DNA of 64,000 nucleotides from Limnoperna fortunei (taxonomy: Eukaryota > Mollusca > Bivalvia > Mytilida > Modiolidae): NCBI GenBank assembly GCA_944474755.1, contig OX104122.1:6349223-6413222 (forward strand), given 5' to 3'. Made by a program: the position numbers and the translations under genes. This document shows positions 34,380 to 47,500 of the stretch, one piece after another (within the stretch, counting starts at the first letter, position 1; the number at the start of each line of letters is the position of its first letter). The notes below the pieces were generated by a model. That model did not search any database. It was given only the letters and a program-made list of their open reading frames with translations, and had not been told where the DNA came from.

Positions 34380-36670
34380 GCAGATATCGGCCAGTATAAT
34401 AGTTGCATACTTGATGTCGACAATTGTAGTTGGTAGTTGCCTACATTAATCGACAAGTATACTAGTTACCTACACGATGTCGACAAGTGTACTAGTTACC
34501 TACACGATGTCGACAAGTGTACTAGTTACCTACACGATGTCGACAAGTATACTAGTTACCTACACGATGTCGACAAGTATACTAGTTACCTACACGATGT
34601 CGACAAGTGTACTAGTTACCTTCACGATGTCGACAAGTGTACTAGTTACATACACGATGTCGACAAGTATACTAGTTACCTACACGATGTCGACAAGTAT
34701 ACTAGTTACCTACACGAGGTCGACAAGTATACTAGTTACCTACACCATGTCGATAAGTGTACTAGTTACCTACACGAGGTCGACAAGTGTACTAGTTACC
34801 TACACGATGTCGACAAGTATAATAGTTACCTACACGATGTCGACAAGTGTACTAGTTACCTACCACATGTCGACAAGTGTACTAGTTACCTACACGATGT
34901 CGAAAAGTGTACTAGTTACCTACTACATGTCGACAATTGTTCTAGTTACCTACCACATGTCGACAAGTGTACTAGTTACCTACACGATGTCGAAAAGTGT
35001 ACTAGTTACCTACACCGACAAGTGTACTAGTTACCTACACGATGTCGAAAAGTGTACTAGTTACCTACTACATGTCGACAATTGTTCTAGTTACCTACAC
35101 TATGTCGACAAGTGTTCTAGCCACCTACACGATGTCGACAAGTGTTCTAGCTGCCTACACTATGTCAACAAGTGTACTAGTTACCTACACGATGTCGACA
35201 AGTGTTATAGTTACCTACACGATGTCGACAAGTGTAATAGTTACCTACCACATGTCGACAAGTGTACTAGTTACCTACACGATGTCGACAAGTGTAGTAG
35301 TTACCTACTCGATGTCGACAAGTGTACTAGTTACCTACACGATGTCGAAAAGTGTACTAGTTACCTACTACATGTCGACAATTGTTCTAGTTACCTACAC
35401 GATGTCGACAAGTGTAGTAGTTACCTACTCGATGTCGACAAGTGTACTAGTTACCTACACTATGTCAACAAGTGTACTAGTTACCTACTACATGTCGACA
35501 ATTGTTCTAGTTATCTACACTTTGTCGACAAGAGTTCTAGTTACCTACACGATGTCGACAAGTGTACTAGTTACCTACCTGATGTCGACAAGTGTTCTAG
35601 CTACCTACACGATGTCGACAAGTGTTCTAGCTACCTACACTATGTCAACAAGTGTACTAGTTACCTACCCCGATTTCGACAAGCGTACTTGTTACCTACT
35701 ACATGTCAACCAGTGTAATAGTTACCTACTACATGTCGACAAGTGTACTAGTTACCTACCTGATGTCGACAAACGTTCTAGCTACCTACACGATGTCGAC
35801 AAGTGTAAAAAGTTACCTACACGATGTCGACAAGTGTACTAGTTACCTACTACATGTCGACAAGTGTACTAGTTACCTACCCCGATTTCGACAAGCGTAC
35901 TTGTTACCTACTACATGTCGACCAGTGTAATAGTTACCTACACGAGGTCGACAGGTGTACTAGTTACCTACACGATGTCGACAAGTGGTCTAGTTACCTA
36001 CAAGATGTCGACAAGTGTACTAGTTACCTACTACATGTCGACAAGTGTACTAGTTACCTACCTGATGTCGACAAGTGTACTAGTTAAATCCACGATGTCG
36101 ACAAGTGTACTAGTTACCTACACGATGTCGACAAGTGTACTAGTTACCTACTACATGTCGACAAGTGTACTAGTTACCTACCTGATGTCGACAAGTGTAC
36201 TAGTTACCTACACGATGTCGACAAATGGTCTAGTTACCTACACAATGTCGACAAGTGTAATAGTTACCTACTACATGTCGACAAGTGTACTAGTTACCTT
36301 CTACATGTCGACAGGTGTACTAGTTAAATCCACGATGTCGACAAGTGTACTAGTTACCTCCATGATGTCCACAAGTGTACTAGTTACCTACACGATGTCG
36401 ACAAGTGTTCTAGCGACCTATATTATGTCGACAAGTGTTCTAGCTACCTACACGATGTCGACAAGTGTACTAGTTTCCTACTATATGGCGACAAGTGTAC
36501 TAGTTACCTACACGTTGTCGAAAAGTGTACTAGTTACCTACACGATGTCGACAAGTATAAAAGTTACCTACACTATGTCCACAAGGGCAATAGTTGCCTA
36601 CCTGATGTCGACCAGTGTTTTAGTTATCTACCTGATGTCGACCAGTTTTTAATTTATCTACCTGATGTTA
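34380..36670. repeat. 30-bp minisatellite, about 75 copies
   Basis: Unit GATGTCGACAAGTGTACTAG then TTACCTACAC, 30 bp. Each consensus unit has the palindromes GTCGAC and ACTAGT. Edges are degenerate. Block-level copying is visible: CGATTTCGACAAGCGTACTT occurs at 35671 and 35883 (212 bp, seven units). Because 30 bp is 10 codons, two frames stay open (VDKCTSYLHD and MSTSVLVTYT types, up to 413 codons at 34477-35718). Units switch between frames by single-base indels, and nothing flanking looks like a gene. Confidence 0.96.
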
Positions 36671-36671
36671 A

Positions 36672-36850
36672 CCAGGCGGGAGAGCGGAGGAATATAAAAA
36701 ACATAGTACCCCAGAAACCCATCTAGGCCTTAAAATGTACCTAGGCGGGAGAGCGTAGGAATACACAAACATAGTACCTAAGAAACCTATCAATGCCTTT
36801 AAATGTACCTAGGCGGGAGAGCGTAGGAATATACAACATAGTACCGAATA
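36672..36850. repeat. 68-bp minisatellite, 3 copies
   Basis: GGCGGGAGAGCG occurs at 36675, 36744 and 36812, each followed by AGGAATA, ACATAGTACC, AGAAACC and AATGTACCTA. The third unit is cut short at about 36850. Confidence 0.9.
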
Positions 36851-36965
36851 AATTTGTCTGTCAACACTGAGGTTGCCTTAGGGCGGGAAGGGTGGCTCTC
36901 GACTCCAACCTCAATGACAGGGATTGCCAGCTTTCCTGCCAGTTTTCACCTCCCTTAATATTTAT
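36845..36965 (+). mobile_element. SINE-like fragment, family S1
   Basis: CTGTCAACACTGAGGTTGCC, a GC-rich stretch, GGCTCTCGACTCCAACCTCA, ATGACAGGGATTGCCAGCTT and CCAGTTTTCACCTCCC. It shares the head wording CTGTCAACACTGAG with the copy at 27885-28157 and the CTCGACTCCAA body with the other S1 copies. Confidence 0.55.
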
Positions 36966-37136
36966 TACAAATTGTTGAAAATGACATAAGACACTATTAA
37001 AAAAACCAACAATCCCCTGAAACAAATTATTGATCCGAGGCTGTTTGTCAAAAGAACCTACAACTGTTGAAGGTTTCCTAGTGCTCAACGCACAGAACTG
37101 CCCAGCACGTCCGCAATTAGATGATAAGGAAAACTA

Positions 37137-37420
37137 TCTCTTTGGAAGGGGTGTCAGGTCATACTACGAAGAGCCTGGCCGCGGACCATAGTGAGTGACA
37201 TATTTAGAGATTGTCGCAATGACAATAAGCTCGTTGTAGCCGATACAAAGGCCAAATTCTCCGCCCTTATTTATTACTGCAAGCGTTTCCAGTGGCAGTC
37301 TTTATTTCATTGCGTTCTCTACGCCTATCCTTTTACCGGTTGATTCATTGTTTGTTAATTGTTCACGTCCTGAATATGGCTGACATACTGCCGCAGACCG
37401 ACACATTCAATCAATCAATG
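37137..37420 (+). mobile_element. S2 retroposon copy
   Basis: GTGTCAGGTCATACTACGAA, GAGCCTGGCCGCGGACCATA, GTAGCCGATACAAAGGCC, AAATTCTCCGCCC, TTCACGTCCTGAATATGGCT, and a short tail ATTCAATCAATCAATGG. It is the closest partner of 29451-29863, differing by an internal stretch and by tail length. The frame 37292-37540 runs through it and is not a gene. Confidence 0.65.
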
Positions 37421-38044
37421 GTAAAAAACCTGGTACTAAACAATATAACAATAAAGCTTAAGATAACCCTAGAACGTCTACATGATGCAAAGGAAGATCG
37501 CTCTATATTCCTAGCATTTCAGTGGTCCACCTTTCAATAATCGATAGCATCATAAAGTGTCCAAATCGTAATAGATTCTGCAGTCTTTTTTCTGCAAAGA
37601 AAATCCTATTAAAAATATAATAAGTCAACATTACTATCAACAATAAATATAGGTTTGCAGTAAATTAATTAAATACCTTGTTTAAAATTGTTTGAAGTTC
37701 ACTGATACTCGGGTAGTTATGAGATCTCCGTTCATAAAGCCACCATGCCCATCCTTGGGTGTTGATAATATGGGTGTCCTCTTGATGGGGTTGTCGTGTA
37801 ATGATAAAACAGTCAGAATCAATTTCATAATTTCAAAGAGAATATATTATTTTCTTTCGATTTTTGTTATTTTTATGCTCAATTTTGTAGATGATTAGTT
37901 TGACTTACCGATAAATAAAGGCTAGTTATTGGTTATATGGGGTTAAACGCCTTTCTCAGCAATTTTCACACTATATTGTGGCACAGTAGTCTCGAAATCA
38001 CATCCCCGTTTTTCAATGTAATAAGGTGACACTTTTAGAACTAC
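37421..38044. other. Unique spacer
   Basis: AT-rich, with an unrecognised 68-codon frame at 37692-37898. No element supported. Confidence 0.5.
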
Positions 38045-38335
38045 ATACCCGTGACAGCGAACAAGTAGGAGTTTTGGAGACTGCTACGCTGTTTAAGGGT
38101 TAAACCTCAGCCGTGACCCCATTAGTATATATTTCGATAGTTAGAAGCCGTGTAGCTGCTACAACCGGCAAAATTCGCAGAAATCAGTACCCGACTGGCA
38201 ATAGGCTTCCATTGATTGCCCAAATTTCCTCCACATTTGTTCATTCTATTGATTCCAATTTATTTGATTTCTTCTGGCCTCGAATTTAACTGACATAATG
38301 ATGTCTAGACGGTAATCAACTAATCATTTCAAGAC
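38045..38335 (+). mobile_element. Diverged S2 retroposon copy
   Basis: Shares, in order and with many changes, GTGTAGCTGCTACAACCGGC, AAAATTCGC, TTCTTCTGGCCTCGAATTTA, CTGACATAATGATGTCTAGA and CAACTAATCATTTC with the copies at 29451 and 37137. No AATC tail remains. Confidence 0.4.
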
Positions 38336-39095
38336 AACATTTTTAGACAAAATATCTGAGAAAAATAGAACAAATTATTATTTACCTACTCTTTAAACGT
38401 TGTCACATTTAGACATTTTAAATATCCCTCACATTCTTACATGTACAGTATATTATCCATGTCCATTTAGAAGTTGAATGTTTTCCTCCTGAAATCAGTA
38501 GTTTTAACATGGTGCATAATTAACTGTTCACTAAATTTTACTCAAGTCTTGAATGTGATGATGTGTTGAAGATTACATGCAGGTGTGTAATACATGTAAA
38601 TGTCAATCTAAATGTGTTGTAAAATTTAAATCACATATAATCCAATTAAATGAACAAATTCTCTACATCAATTTTGGTTGGAATATTTACAAATTGACAT
38701 TCACTGACTTCTATTGTCACTGACAGATCTGTCCCCTATTAAAACAATCTCGATTTGGGTTACTTCACCCACCTCTTTCTCTATCTTTCTCAGTCCTGTT
38801 TCAGTTCTAAGAAGTACGTCCGGATTACAGAAAATTTTATTTGTCTATTAATTTGTAATTATAATTGAATCATTTACTACTGCTTTCACATACTGCACAG
38901 AACTCCAGTCATATATCTGGCAAATGTGAACAACGTTCGTTTGCAAATTTTTACATGCCATTGCAGTCGTCCTCATTTCATTTGAAAAACAAATGGCTCC
39001 TGCTTTCATCGCTCATACAGCTTCTTTTTAAGGTCCGGATGGAATCTGCCCAACATTTCGTTAAAAAACCATCGATACAGGGCGCAGACATTATT
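38336..39095. other. Unique spacer
   Basis: AT-rich, with an unrecognised 88-codon plus frame (38865-39131). Composition becomes more balanced from about 38880. Confidence 0.45.
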
Positions 39096-39174
39096 TGTTT
39101 ACATGTAAACATTAGGCGAAGGTTACGATAAATTTCATTGGCTGATTTTAACTCCGGTCACCGCCAGATGGCGA
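39096..39174. promoter_or_regulatory. Forkhead-like palindrome, CCAAT-like word and CTCF-like word
   Basis: TGTTTACATGTAAACA (39096-39111) is a perfect 16-bp palindrome holding two opposed GTAAACA forkhead-type words. ATTGGCTG (39137) is a reversed CCAAT word. CCGCCAGATGGCGA (39161-39174) matches about 12 of 14 positions of the CTCF core as I remember it. Three such words in 80 bases of otherwise bland DNA may mark a regulatory region, but each can occur by chance and no transcript is known here. Confidence 0.25.
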
Positions 39175-39312
39175 CACTCAGACCCGAAAAATATATATGT
39201 AAGTTGTCAGGGGTGATGATGGAGCGAACGCGGAATCAGAACACCTGACTTGGGAGGCTGTTTCCACGTGCATCTTCAAAGTAGAAAAAGGAAATTTCTT
39301 CAATAAAGATCG

Positions 39313-39377
39313 TTTCCTGTTATTTTCGCAATGTCCGAAGCTATTAAAGCTTCGGACATTGCGAAAATAACAGGAAA
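39313..39377. repeat. Perfect 30-bp hairpin with 5-base loop
   Basis: The arm 39313-39342 (TTTCCTGTTATTTTCGCAAT..., ending CGAAGCT) is an exact reverse complement of 39348-39377. The loop is ATTAA. No mismatch was found, so it is recent or maintained. It could be a small foldback element. A microRNA precursor normally has bulges and a larger loop. Confidence 0.9.
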
Positions 39378-39435
39378 GAAGATGAATATTATGTTAGAAT
39401 TTTGTATAAATAGACCGAAGTTAGAATTTTTTATT

Positions 39436-39543
39436 TGCTACATTACGAGCAATAGGACTAAATTCTGCCGTTAATCCGACAAATCACAAAATTAACTTCG
39501 GATTATAACGGCAGTAAAATTCGGCCTAGTAATACACGTAGCA
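39436..39543. mobile_element. 108-bp foldback element
   Basis: Arms run from TGCTAC (39436) to GTAGCA (39543). The strongest inner part is CTGCCGTTAATCCGA (39465-39479) against TCGGATTATAACGGCAG (39498-39514), with AAATTCT/AAATTCGG matching further out. Imperfect, with several indels. Confidence 0.7.
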
Positions 39544-40107
39544 GTAAGTGATGCATATCTCTGCCCCGGGCCGATATCTGCCCTGTGTTGAGGACGTCTT
39601 ACGTAAAATGACTAGATCGTAGAGAGTTGTCGTATCTAAAAATATGTTTTTGGTTTGACAAAACGCCCGTGGCTTGTAGATTCTATAACATTGATATCTT
39701 TGATGACATTTCATTTGTAACCACTGGGTCGATGTCTCTGCTGGTGGACTGTTAGTGCTCGAGGGTATCACCAGCCCGATAGTAACACTTCGGTGCAGAA
39801 TACCATTGATTTTTCTTAATGTACTGTCCTGAAACTTAGAAAGTGATTTTATTCCTAAGTTTTTTTTTGTTCTAAATGAGTAGATGACCGTAGCCTGATT
39901 TGGCTCAAAATTTAGGAATTTTGATGATAAAACCTCTACAACATCTTAATTAGGACATTGACACTGCTTACGTGAAAAAAAAATTCTGCTGCTAAACGAG
40001 ATACGTACACAGAACCTCAAATATAAACATTATAAAATGTTATTAAATAAAAAAAGTTAATATATTATTTTACTTTCTTTTAAATCACGTGTAAATATGT
40101 GATTAAT
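39544..40107. other. Unique spacer
   Basis: No gene recognised. The 81-codon minus frame 39526-39771 has no known domain and overlaps the foldback edge. Confidence 0.45.
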
Positions 40108-40323
40108 AGATTATTACATGTCGAATTCCATATATGTCCTGATATCTTCCCTCGACCTATATCGTGCCCTTGGCATGCGCCTCGGGGGTAGATATAGGAG
40201 TCGCCTGAATATAGCTGAAACACTGCTGCTCGGGCGTTAAACACCATTAATCAATCAATCAATCAGATATAGGAGTCTCGGGAAGATATCAGGTCAGATA
40301 TGGAATTCTACATGTAATAATCT
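40108..40323. mobile_element. Inverted-repeat element with an S2 tail inside
   Basis: Arms of about 57 bp (40108-40163 and 40265-40323) begin AGATTATTACATGTCGAATT and end AATTCTACATGTAATAATCT, with a handful of mismatches. Between them lies GTGCCCTTGGCATGCGCC, a second GATATAGGAGTCG, and then CCTGAATATAGCTGAAACAC, GGGCGTTAAACACC and ATTAATCAATCAATCAATC. The last part matches the S2/SINE 3' end. So a retroposon end appears to sit inside, or be carried by, a TIR element. Confidence 0.7.
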
Positions 40324-41595
40324 ATACTTATTTGTCCTTTATAATCAAACACAGTTGTATACCACTGCTTTCCTATGACTGACTTTGAAAATATAAAAAG
40401 ACTAGAAAAGAAAACTGATCAGAAACTTTTATCTTGTACTATTTTAAGATTTCTGCTCTTTGAAATTTACATTTTCTCAGTGAAGCAAGATCAAAGAAAT
40501 TGCGTTGGATCAACCATGACGCAATACTACGCTTTTGACACCTGCTGTGGGTAAACAATTGTTACAGCTATAAACTGTCTGTGAATTGTGTACAACTTTC
40601 TTTGTGTGTGAGTAATCTAGAAGAATACCTTTAACTGATTTATCGTCATATTTCTGGTCATTTCATTAATTTTGCAACTAAGATATACTCGCACCAAAGA
40701 CAATATTTTGTCGCCAATTGAAATAAAAAATCGCAAATGGTGACATTGGCGACGCCCAGTGCAACCCCTGCAGTCGGGTATCTGTAAACAGACATATCAT
40801 TCTGTATGGCCTGACTATCGAAAATAGGTTAAGGCACGACATAGATAGGTTGGTCAAAGATAGGTACTAAAAACGGTCAGCTAAACTTGTCATAACAGTC
40901 TCTTAGCTGCATTAGAAATTTTATGGATTTATTAAAGTATCTGTTTTTTTTTTAATTTATATGTAAGATAGGTAAACAATGTACATGTACCTTGTAAGGA
41001 TATTGTTTACTCTAAACTATTATCCAATGGTGCTTGAGATTTAAATGCATGTCGTCGCTTCACGCGTGCTTTGTCATTTTAAAAGATTGACATTGTAGAG
41101 TATCGACGGGTCCATGCTGTTTTATAGGGTACCAACGATCTAGCATTCCTCTGCGTGTGGACCGAATTCCTGTTACTTAGTCGTCCATATCATTGTTTAA
41201 TGGACAGACATATCAGGCCTCTCGATTTAGTATTACACGGAGGACCATGTTGCATTAAATGGTTAAGAAGAGCGAACCGCTATCACATTTAAATATTTTA
41301 TAGAGTAGCAGGACCAAACCATTTTGTCGATTTAAATACTTTACTTATATATGAACACCTAATTACCGGCACAGCAATTACCAGACACGTGTAACAGTGT
41401 GTTCTTTCGACCAGTGTATTATTTCCTGGGGTTAAATTACACGTGTAAAATGTCCAATGGAAGTTTTGCACTAGTTCGTTTTCTCCATGCACAATTGACA
41501 GAATAAACTTCCTAGTAAAATGGTTGTAAGGAAGAAATACACACGGGAATAAAAGTAAGCTTACACACGCACAATGGCACAAAGCTGCTCGTTGT
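40324..41595. other. Unique spacer
   Basis: AT-rich single-copy-looking DNA leading up to the 48-bp array. A 94-codon minus frame (41298-41582) is unrecognised. Nothing here looks like a promoter or first exon for the open frames in the array, although that cannot be excluded by eye. Confidence 0.5.
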
Positions 41596-44500
41596 CTATA
41601 TATATCTACAGGTACACACAGTTACACAGCTTATCTGTCTTTATATCTACAGGTACACACAGTTACAGTTCACACAGCTTATCTGTCTTTATATCTACAG
41701 GTACACACAGTAACAGTTCACATTGTTTATCTGTCTTTATATCTACAGGTACACACAGTAACAGTTCACACGGCTTATCTGTCTTTATATCTACAGGTAC
41801 ACACAGTAACAGTTCACACAGCTTATCTGTCTTTATATCTACAGGTACACACAGTAACAGTTCACATGGCCTATCTGTCTTTATATCTACAGGTACACAC
41901 AGTAACAGTTCACACAGCTTATCTGTCTTTATATCTACAGGTACACACAGTAACTGTTCACACAGCTTATCTGTCTTTATATCTACAGGTACACACAGTA
42001 ACAGTTCACATTGTTTATCTGTCTTTATATCTACAGGTACACACAGTAACAGTTCACATGGCCTATCTGTCTTTATATCTACAGGTACACACAGTAACAG
42101 TTCACACAGCTTATCTGTCTTTATATCTACAGGTACACACAGTAACTGTTCACACAGCTTATCTGTCTTTATATCTACAGGTACACACAGTAACAGTTCA
42201 CACGGCTTATCTGTCTTTATATCTACAGGTACACCCAGTAACAGCTTACACGGCTTATCTGTCTTTTTATCTACAGGTACACACACTAGCATTTCACACG
42301 GTTTATCTGTCTTTATATCTACAGGTACACACAGTAACATTTCACACGGCTTATCTGTCTTTATATCTACAGGTACACACAGTAACAGTTCACACGGCCT
42401 ATCTGTCTTTATATCTACAGGTACACACAGTAACAGTTCACACAGCTTATCTGTCTTTATATCTACAGGTACACACAGTAACAGTTAACACGTTTATCTG
42501 TCTATATCTACAGGTACACACAGTAACAGTTCACATTGTTTATCTGTCTTTATATCTACAGGTACACACAGTTACAGTTCACACAGCTTATATGGATTTA
42601 TATCTACAGGTACACACAGTAACAGTTCACACGGCCTATCTGTTATTATATCTACAGGTACACACAGTTACAGTTCACACAGCTTATCTCTCTTTATATC
42701 TACAGGTACACACAGTAACAGATCACACGGCCTATCTGTCTTTATATCTACAGGTACACACAGTAACAGTTCACACAGCTTATCTGTCTTTATATCTACA
42801 GGTACACACAGTAACAGTTCACATTGTTTATCTGTCTTTATATCTACAGGTACACACAGTAACAGTTCACTCAGCTTATCTGTCTTTATATCTACAGGTA
42901 CACACAGTAACAGTTCACACAGCTTATCTGTCTTTATATCTACAGGTACACACAGTAACAGTTCTCACGGCTTATCTGTCTTTTTATCTACAGGTACACA
43001 CAGTAACAGTTCACATTGTTTATATGTCTTTATATCTACAGGTACACACAGTAACAGTTCACATTGTTTATATGTCTTTATATCTACAGGTACACACAGT
43101 AACAGTTCTCACGGCTTATCTGTCTTTTTATCTACAGGTACACACAGTAACAGTTCACATTGTTTATATGTCTTTATATCTTCAGGTACACACAGTAATA
43201 GTTCACACAGCTTATCTGTCTTTATATCTACAGGTACACACAGTTACAGTTCACGGAGCTTATCTGTCTTTATATCTACAGGTACACACAGTTACAGTTC
43301 ACACGGCTTATCTGTCTTTTTATCTACAGGTACACACAGTTACAGTTCACACGGCTTATCTGTCTATTTATGTACAGGTACACACAGTAACAGTTCACAT
43401 TGTTTATCTGTCTTTATATTTACAGGTACACACAGTAACAGTTCACACAGATTATCTCTCTTAATATCTACAGGTACACACAGTAACAGTTCACACAGCT
43501 TATCTGTCTTATATCTACAGGTACACAATAACAGTTCACACGGCTTATCTGTCTTTATATCGACAGGTACACACAGCAACAGTTCACACGGCTTATCTCT
43601 CTTTTTATCTACAGGTACACACAGTAACAGTTCACACAGCTTATCTGTCTTTATATCTACAGGTACAAACAGTAACAGTTCACACCGCCTATCTGTCTTT
43701 ACATCTACAGGTACACACAGTAACAGTTCACACGGCTTATCTGTCTTTTTATCTACAGGTACACACAGTAACAGTTCACACGGCCTATCTGTCTTTATAT
43801 CTACAGGTACACACAGTAACAGTTCACACGGCTTATCAGTCTTTATATCTACAGGTACACACAGTAACAGTTCACACTGCTTATCTGTCTTTATATCTAC
43901 AGGTACACACAGTAACAGTTCACACGGCTTATCAGTCTTTATATCTACAGGTACACACAGTAACAGTTCACACGGCTTATCAGTCTTTATATCTACAGGT
44001 ACACACAGTAACAGTTCACACGGCCTATCTGTCTTTATATCTACAGGTACACACAGTAACAGTTCACACGGCCTATCTGTCTTTATATCTACAGGTACAC
44101 ACAGTTACAGTTCACACAGCTTATCTGTTATTATATCTACAGGTACACACAGTAACAGTTCACATTGTTTATCTGTATTTATATCTACAGGTACACACAG
44201 TAACAGTTCACACGGCTTATCTGTCTTTTTATCTGCAGGTACACACAGTAACAATTCACACAGATTATCTGTCTTTATATCTACAGGTACACACAGTAAC
44301 AGTTCACACAGCTTATCTGTCTTTATATCTACAGGTACACACAGTAACAGTTCACATGGCCTATCTGTCTTTATATCTACAGGTACACACAGTAACAGTT
44401 CACTCAGCTTATCTGTCTTTATATCTACAGGTACACACAGTAACAGTTCACACAGATTATCTGTCTTTATATCTACAGGTACACACAGTTACAGTTCTCA

Positions 44501-47500
44501 CGGCTTATCTGTCTTTTTATCTACAGGTACACACAGTAACAGTTCACATTGTTTATATGTCTTTATATCTTCAGGTACACACAGTAACAGTTCACACAGC
44601 TTATCTGTCTTTATATCTACAGGTACACACAGTTACAGTTCACGCAGCTTATCTGTCTTTATATCTACATTTACACACAGTTACAGTTCACACGGCTTAT
44701 CTGTCTTTTTATCTACAGGTACACACAGTTACAGTTCACACGGCTTATCTGTCTATTTATGTACAGGTACACACAGTAACAGTTCACATTGTTTATCTGT
44801 CTTTATATTTACAGGTACACACAGTAACAGTTCACACAGATTATCTGTCTTAATATCTACAGGTACACACAGTAACAGTTCACACAGCTTATCTGTCTTA
44901 TATCTACAGGTACACACAGAAACAGTTTACACAGCGTATCTGTCTTTGTATCTACAGGTACGCACAGTAATAGTTCACACGACTTATATATGGCTTTATA
45001 TCTACAGGTACACACAGAAACAGTTTACAAAGCTTATCTGTCTTTATATCTACAGGTACGCACATTTACAGTTCACACGGCTTATCTGTCTTTTTATCTA
45101 CAGGTACACACAGTAACAGTTCACATTGTTTATCTATCTTTATATCTGCAGGTACACACAGTAACAGTTCACACAGCTTATCTGTCTTTATATCTACAGG
45201 TACACACAGTAACAGCTCACACGACTTATATATGGCTTTATATCTACAGGTACACACAGTAACAGTTCACACAGCTTATCTGTCTTATATCTACAGGTAC
45301 ACACAGAAACAGTTTACACAGCTTATCTGTCTTTATATCCACAGGTACACACAGTAACAGTTCACACGGCTTATCTGTCTTTATATCTACAGGTACACAC
45401 AGTAACAGTTCACACAGCTTATTTGTCTTTATATCTACAGGTACACACAGTAACAGTTCACACAGCTTATCTGTCTTTATATCTACAGGTACACACATTT
45501 ACAGTTCACACGGCTTATCTGTCTTTATATCTACAGGTACACACAGTAACTGATCACACGCCTTATCTGTCTTTATATCTACAGGTACACACAGTAACAG
45601 TTCACACAGCTTATCTGTCTTTATATCTAAAGGTACACACAGTAACAGTTCACACGACTTATATATGGCTTTATATCTACAGGTACACACAGTAACAGTT
45701 CACACGGCTTATCTGTCTTTATATCTACAGGTACACACAGTAACAGTTCACACAGCTTATCTGTCTTTATATCTACAGGTACAAACAGTAACAGTTCACA
45801 TGGCTTATCTGTCTTTATATCTACAGGTACACACAGTAACAGTTCACACGGCTTATCTGTCTTTATATCTACAGGTACACACAGTAACAGTTCACACAGC
45901 TTATCTGTCTTTATATCTACAGGTACACAAAGTTACAGTTCACACGACTTATATATGGCTTTATATCTGCCGGTACACACATTAACTGTTCACACGGCTT
46001 ATCTGTTATTATATCTACAGGTTCACACAGTAACAGTTCACACAGATTATCTGTCTTTATATCTACAGGTACACACAGTAACAGTTCACACAGCTTTTCT
46101 GTCTTATATCCAGAGGTACAGACAGTAACAGTTCACACTGCTTATCTGTCTTTATATCTACAGGTACACACAGTAACAGTTCGCACAGCTTATCTGTCTT
46201 TATATCTACAGGTACACACAGTAACAGTTCACACAGCTTATCTGTCTTTATATCTACAGGTACACACAGTAACAGTTCACACGGCTTATCTGTCTTTATA
46301 TCTACAGGTACACACAGTAACAGTTCACACAGCTTATCTGTCTTTATATCTACAGGTACACACAGTAACAGTTCACACGACTTATATATGGCTTTATATC
46401 TACAGGTACACACAGTAACAGTTCACACGGCTTATCTGTTATTATATCTACAGGTTCACACAGTAACAGTTCACACTGATTATCTGTCTTTATATCTACA
46501 GGTACACACAGTAACAGTTCACACAGCTTATCTGTCTTATATCTACAGGTACACACAGAAACAGTTTACACAGCTTATCTGTCTTTATATCTACAGGTAC
46601 ACAAAGTTACAGTTCACACGACTTATATATGGCTTTATATCTGCCGGTACACACAGTAACTGTTCACACGGCTTATCTGTTATTATATCTACCGGTTCAC
46701 ACAGTAACAGTTCACACAAATTATCTGTCTTTATATCTACAGGTACACACAGTAACAGTTCACACAGCTTATCTGTCTTATATCCAGAGGTACAGACAGT
46801 AACAGTTCACACAGCTTATCTGTCTTTATATCTACAGGTACACACAGTAACAGTTCACACAGCTTATCTGTCTTTATATCTACAAGTACACACAGTAACA
46901 GTTCTCACGGCTTATCTGTCTTTTTATCTACAGGTACACACAGTAACAGTTCACATTGTTTATATGTCTTTATATCTTCAGGTACACACAGTAACAGTTC
47001 ACACAGCTTATCTGTCTTTATATCTACAGGTACACACAGTTACAGTTCACGCAGCTTATCTGTCTTTATATCTACAGGTACACACAGTTACAGTTCACAC
47101 GGCTTATCTGTCTTTTTGTCTACAGGTACACACAGTTACAGTTCACACGGCTTATCTGTCTATTTATGTACAGGTACACACAGTAACAGTTCACATTGTT
47201 TATCTGTCTTTATATTTACAGGTACACACAGTAACAGTTCACACAGATTATCTGTCTTAATATCTACAGGTACACACAGTAACAGTTCACAGAGCTTATC
47301 TGTCTTATATCTACAGGTACACACAGAAACAGTTTACACAGCTTATCTGTCTTTATATCTACAGGTACGCACAGTAATAGTTCACACGACTTATATATGG
47401 CTTTATATCTACAGGTACACACAGAAACAGTTTACAAAGCTTATCTGTCTTTATATCTACAGGTACACACAGTTACAGTTCACACGGCTTATCTGTCTTT

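Noticed and set aside
34437..36652. Long frames of the VDKCTSYLHD and MSTSVLVTYT types
   Set aside because: Translations of the 30-bp array in two frames with indel-driven switching. No flanking gene structure.
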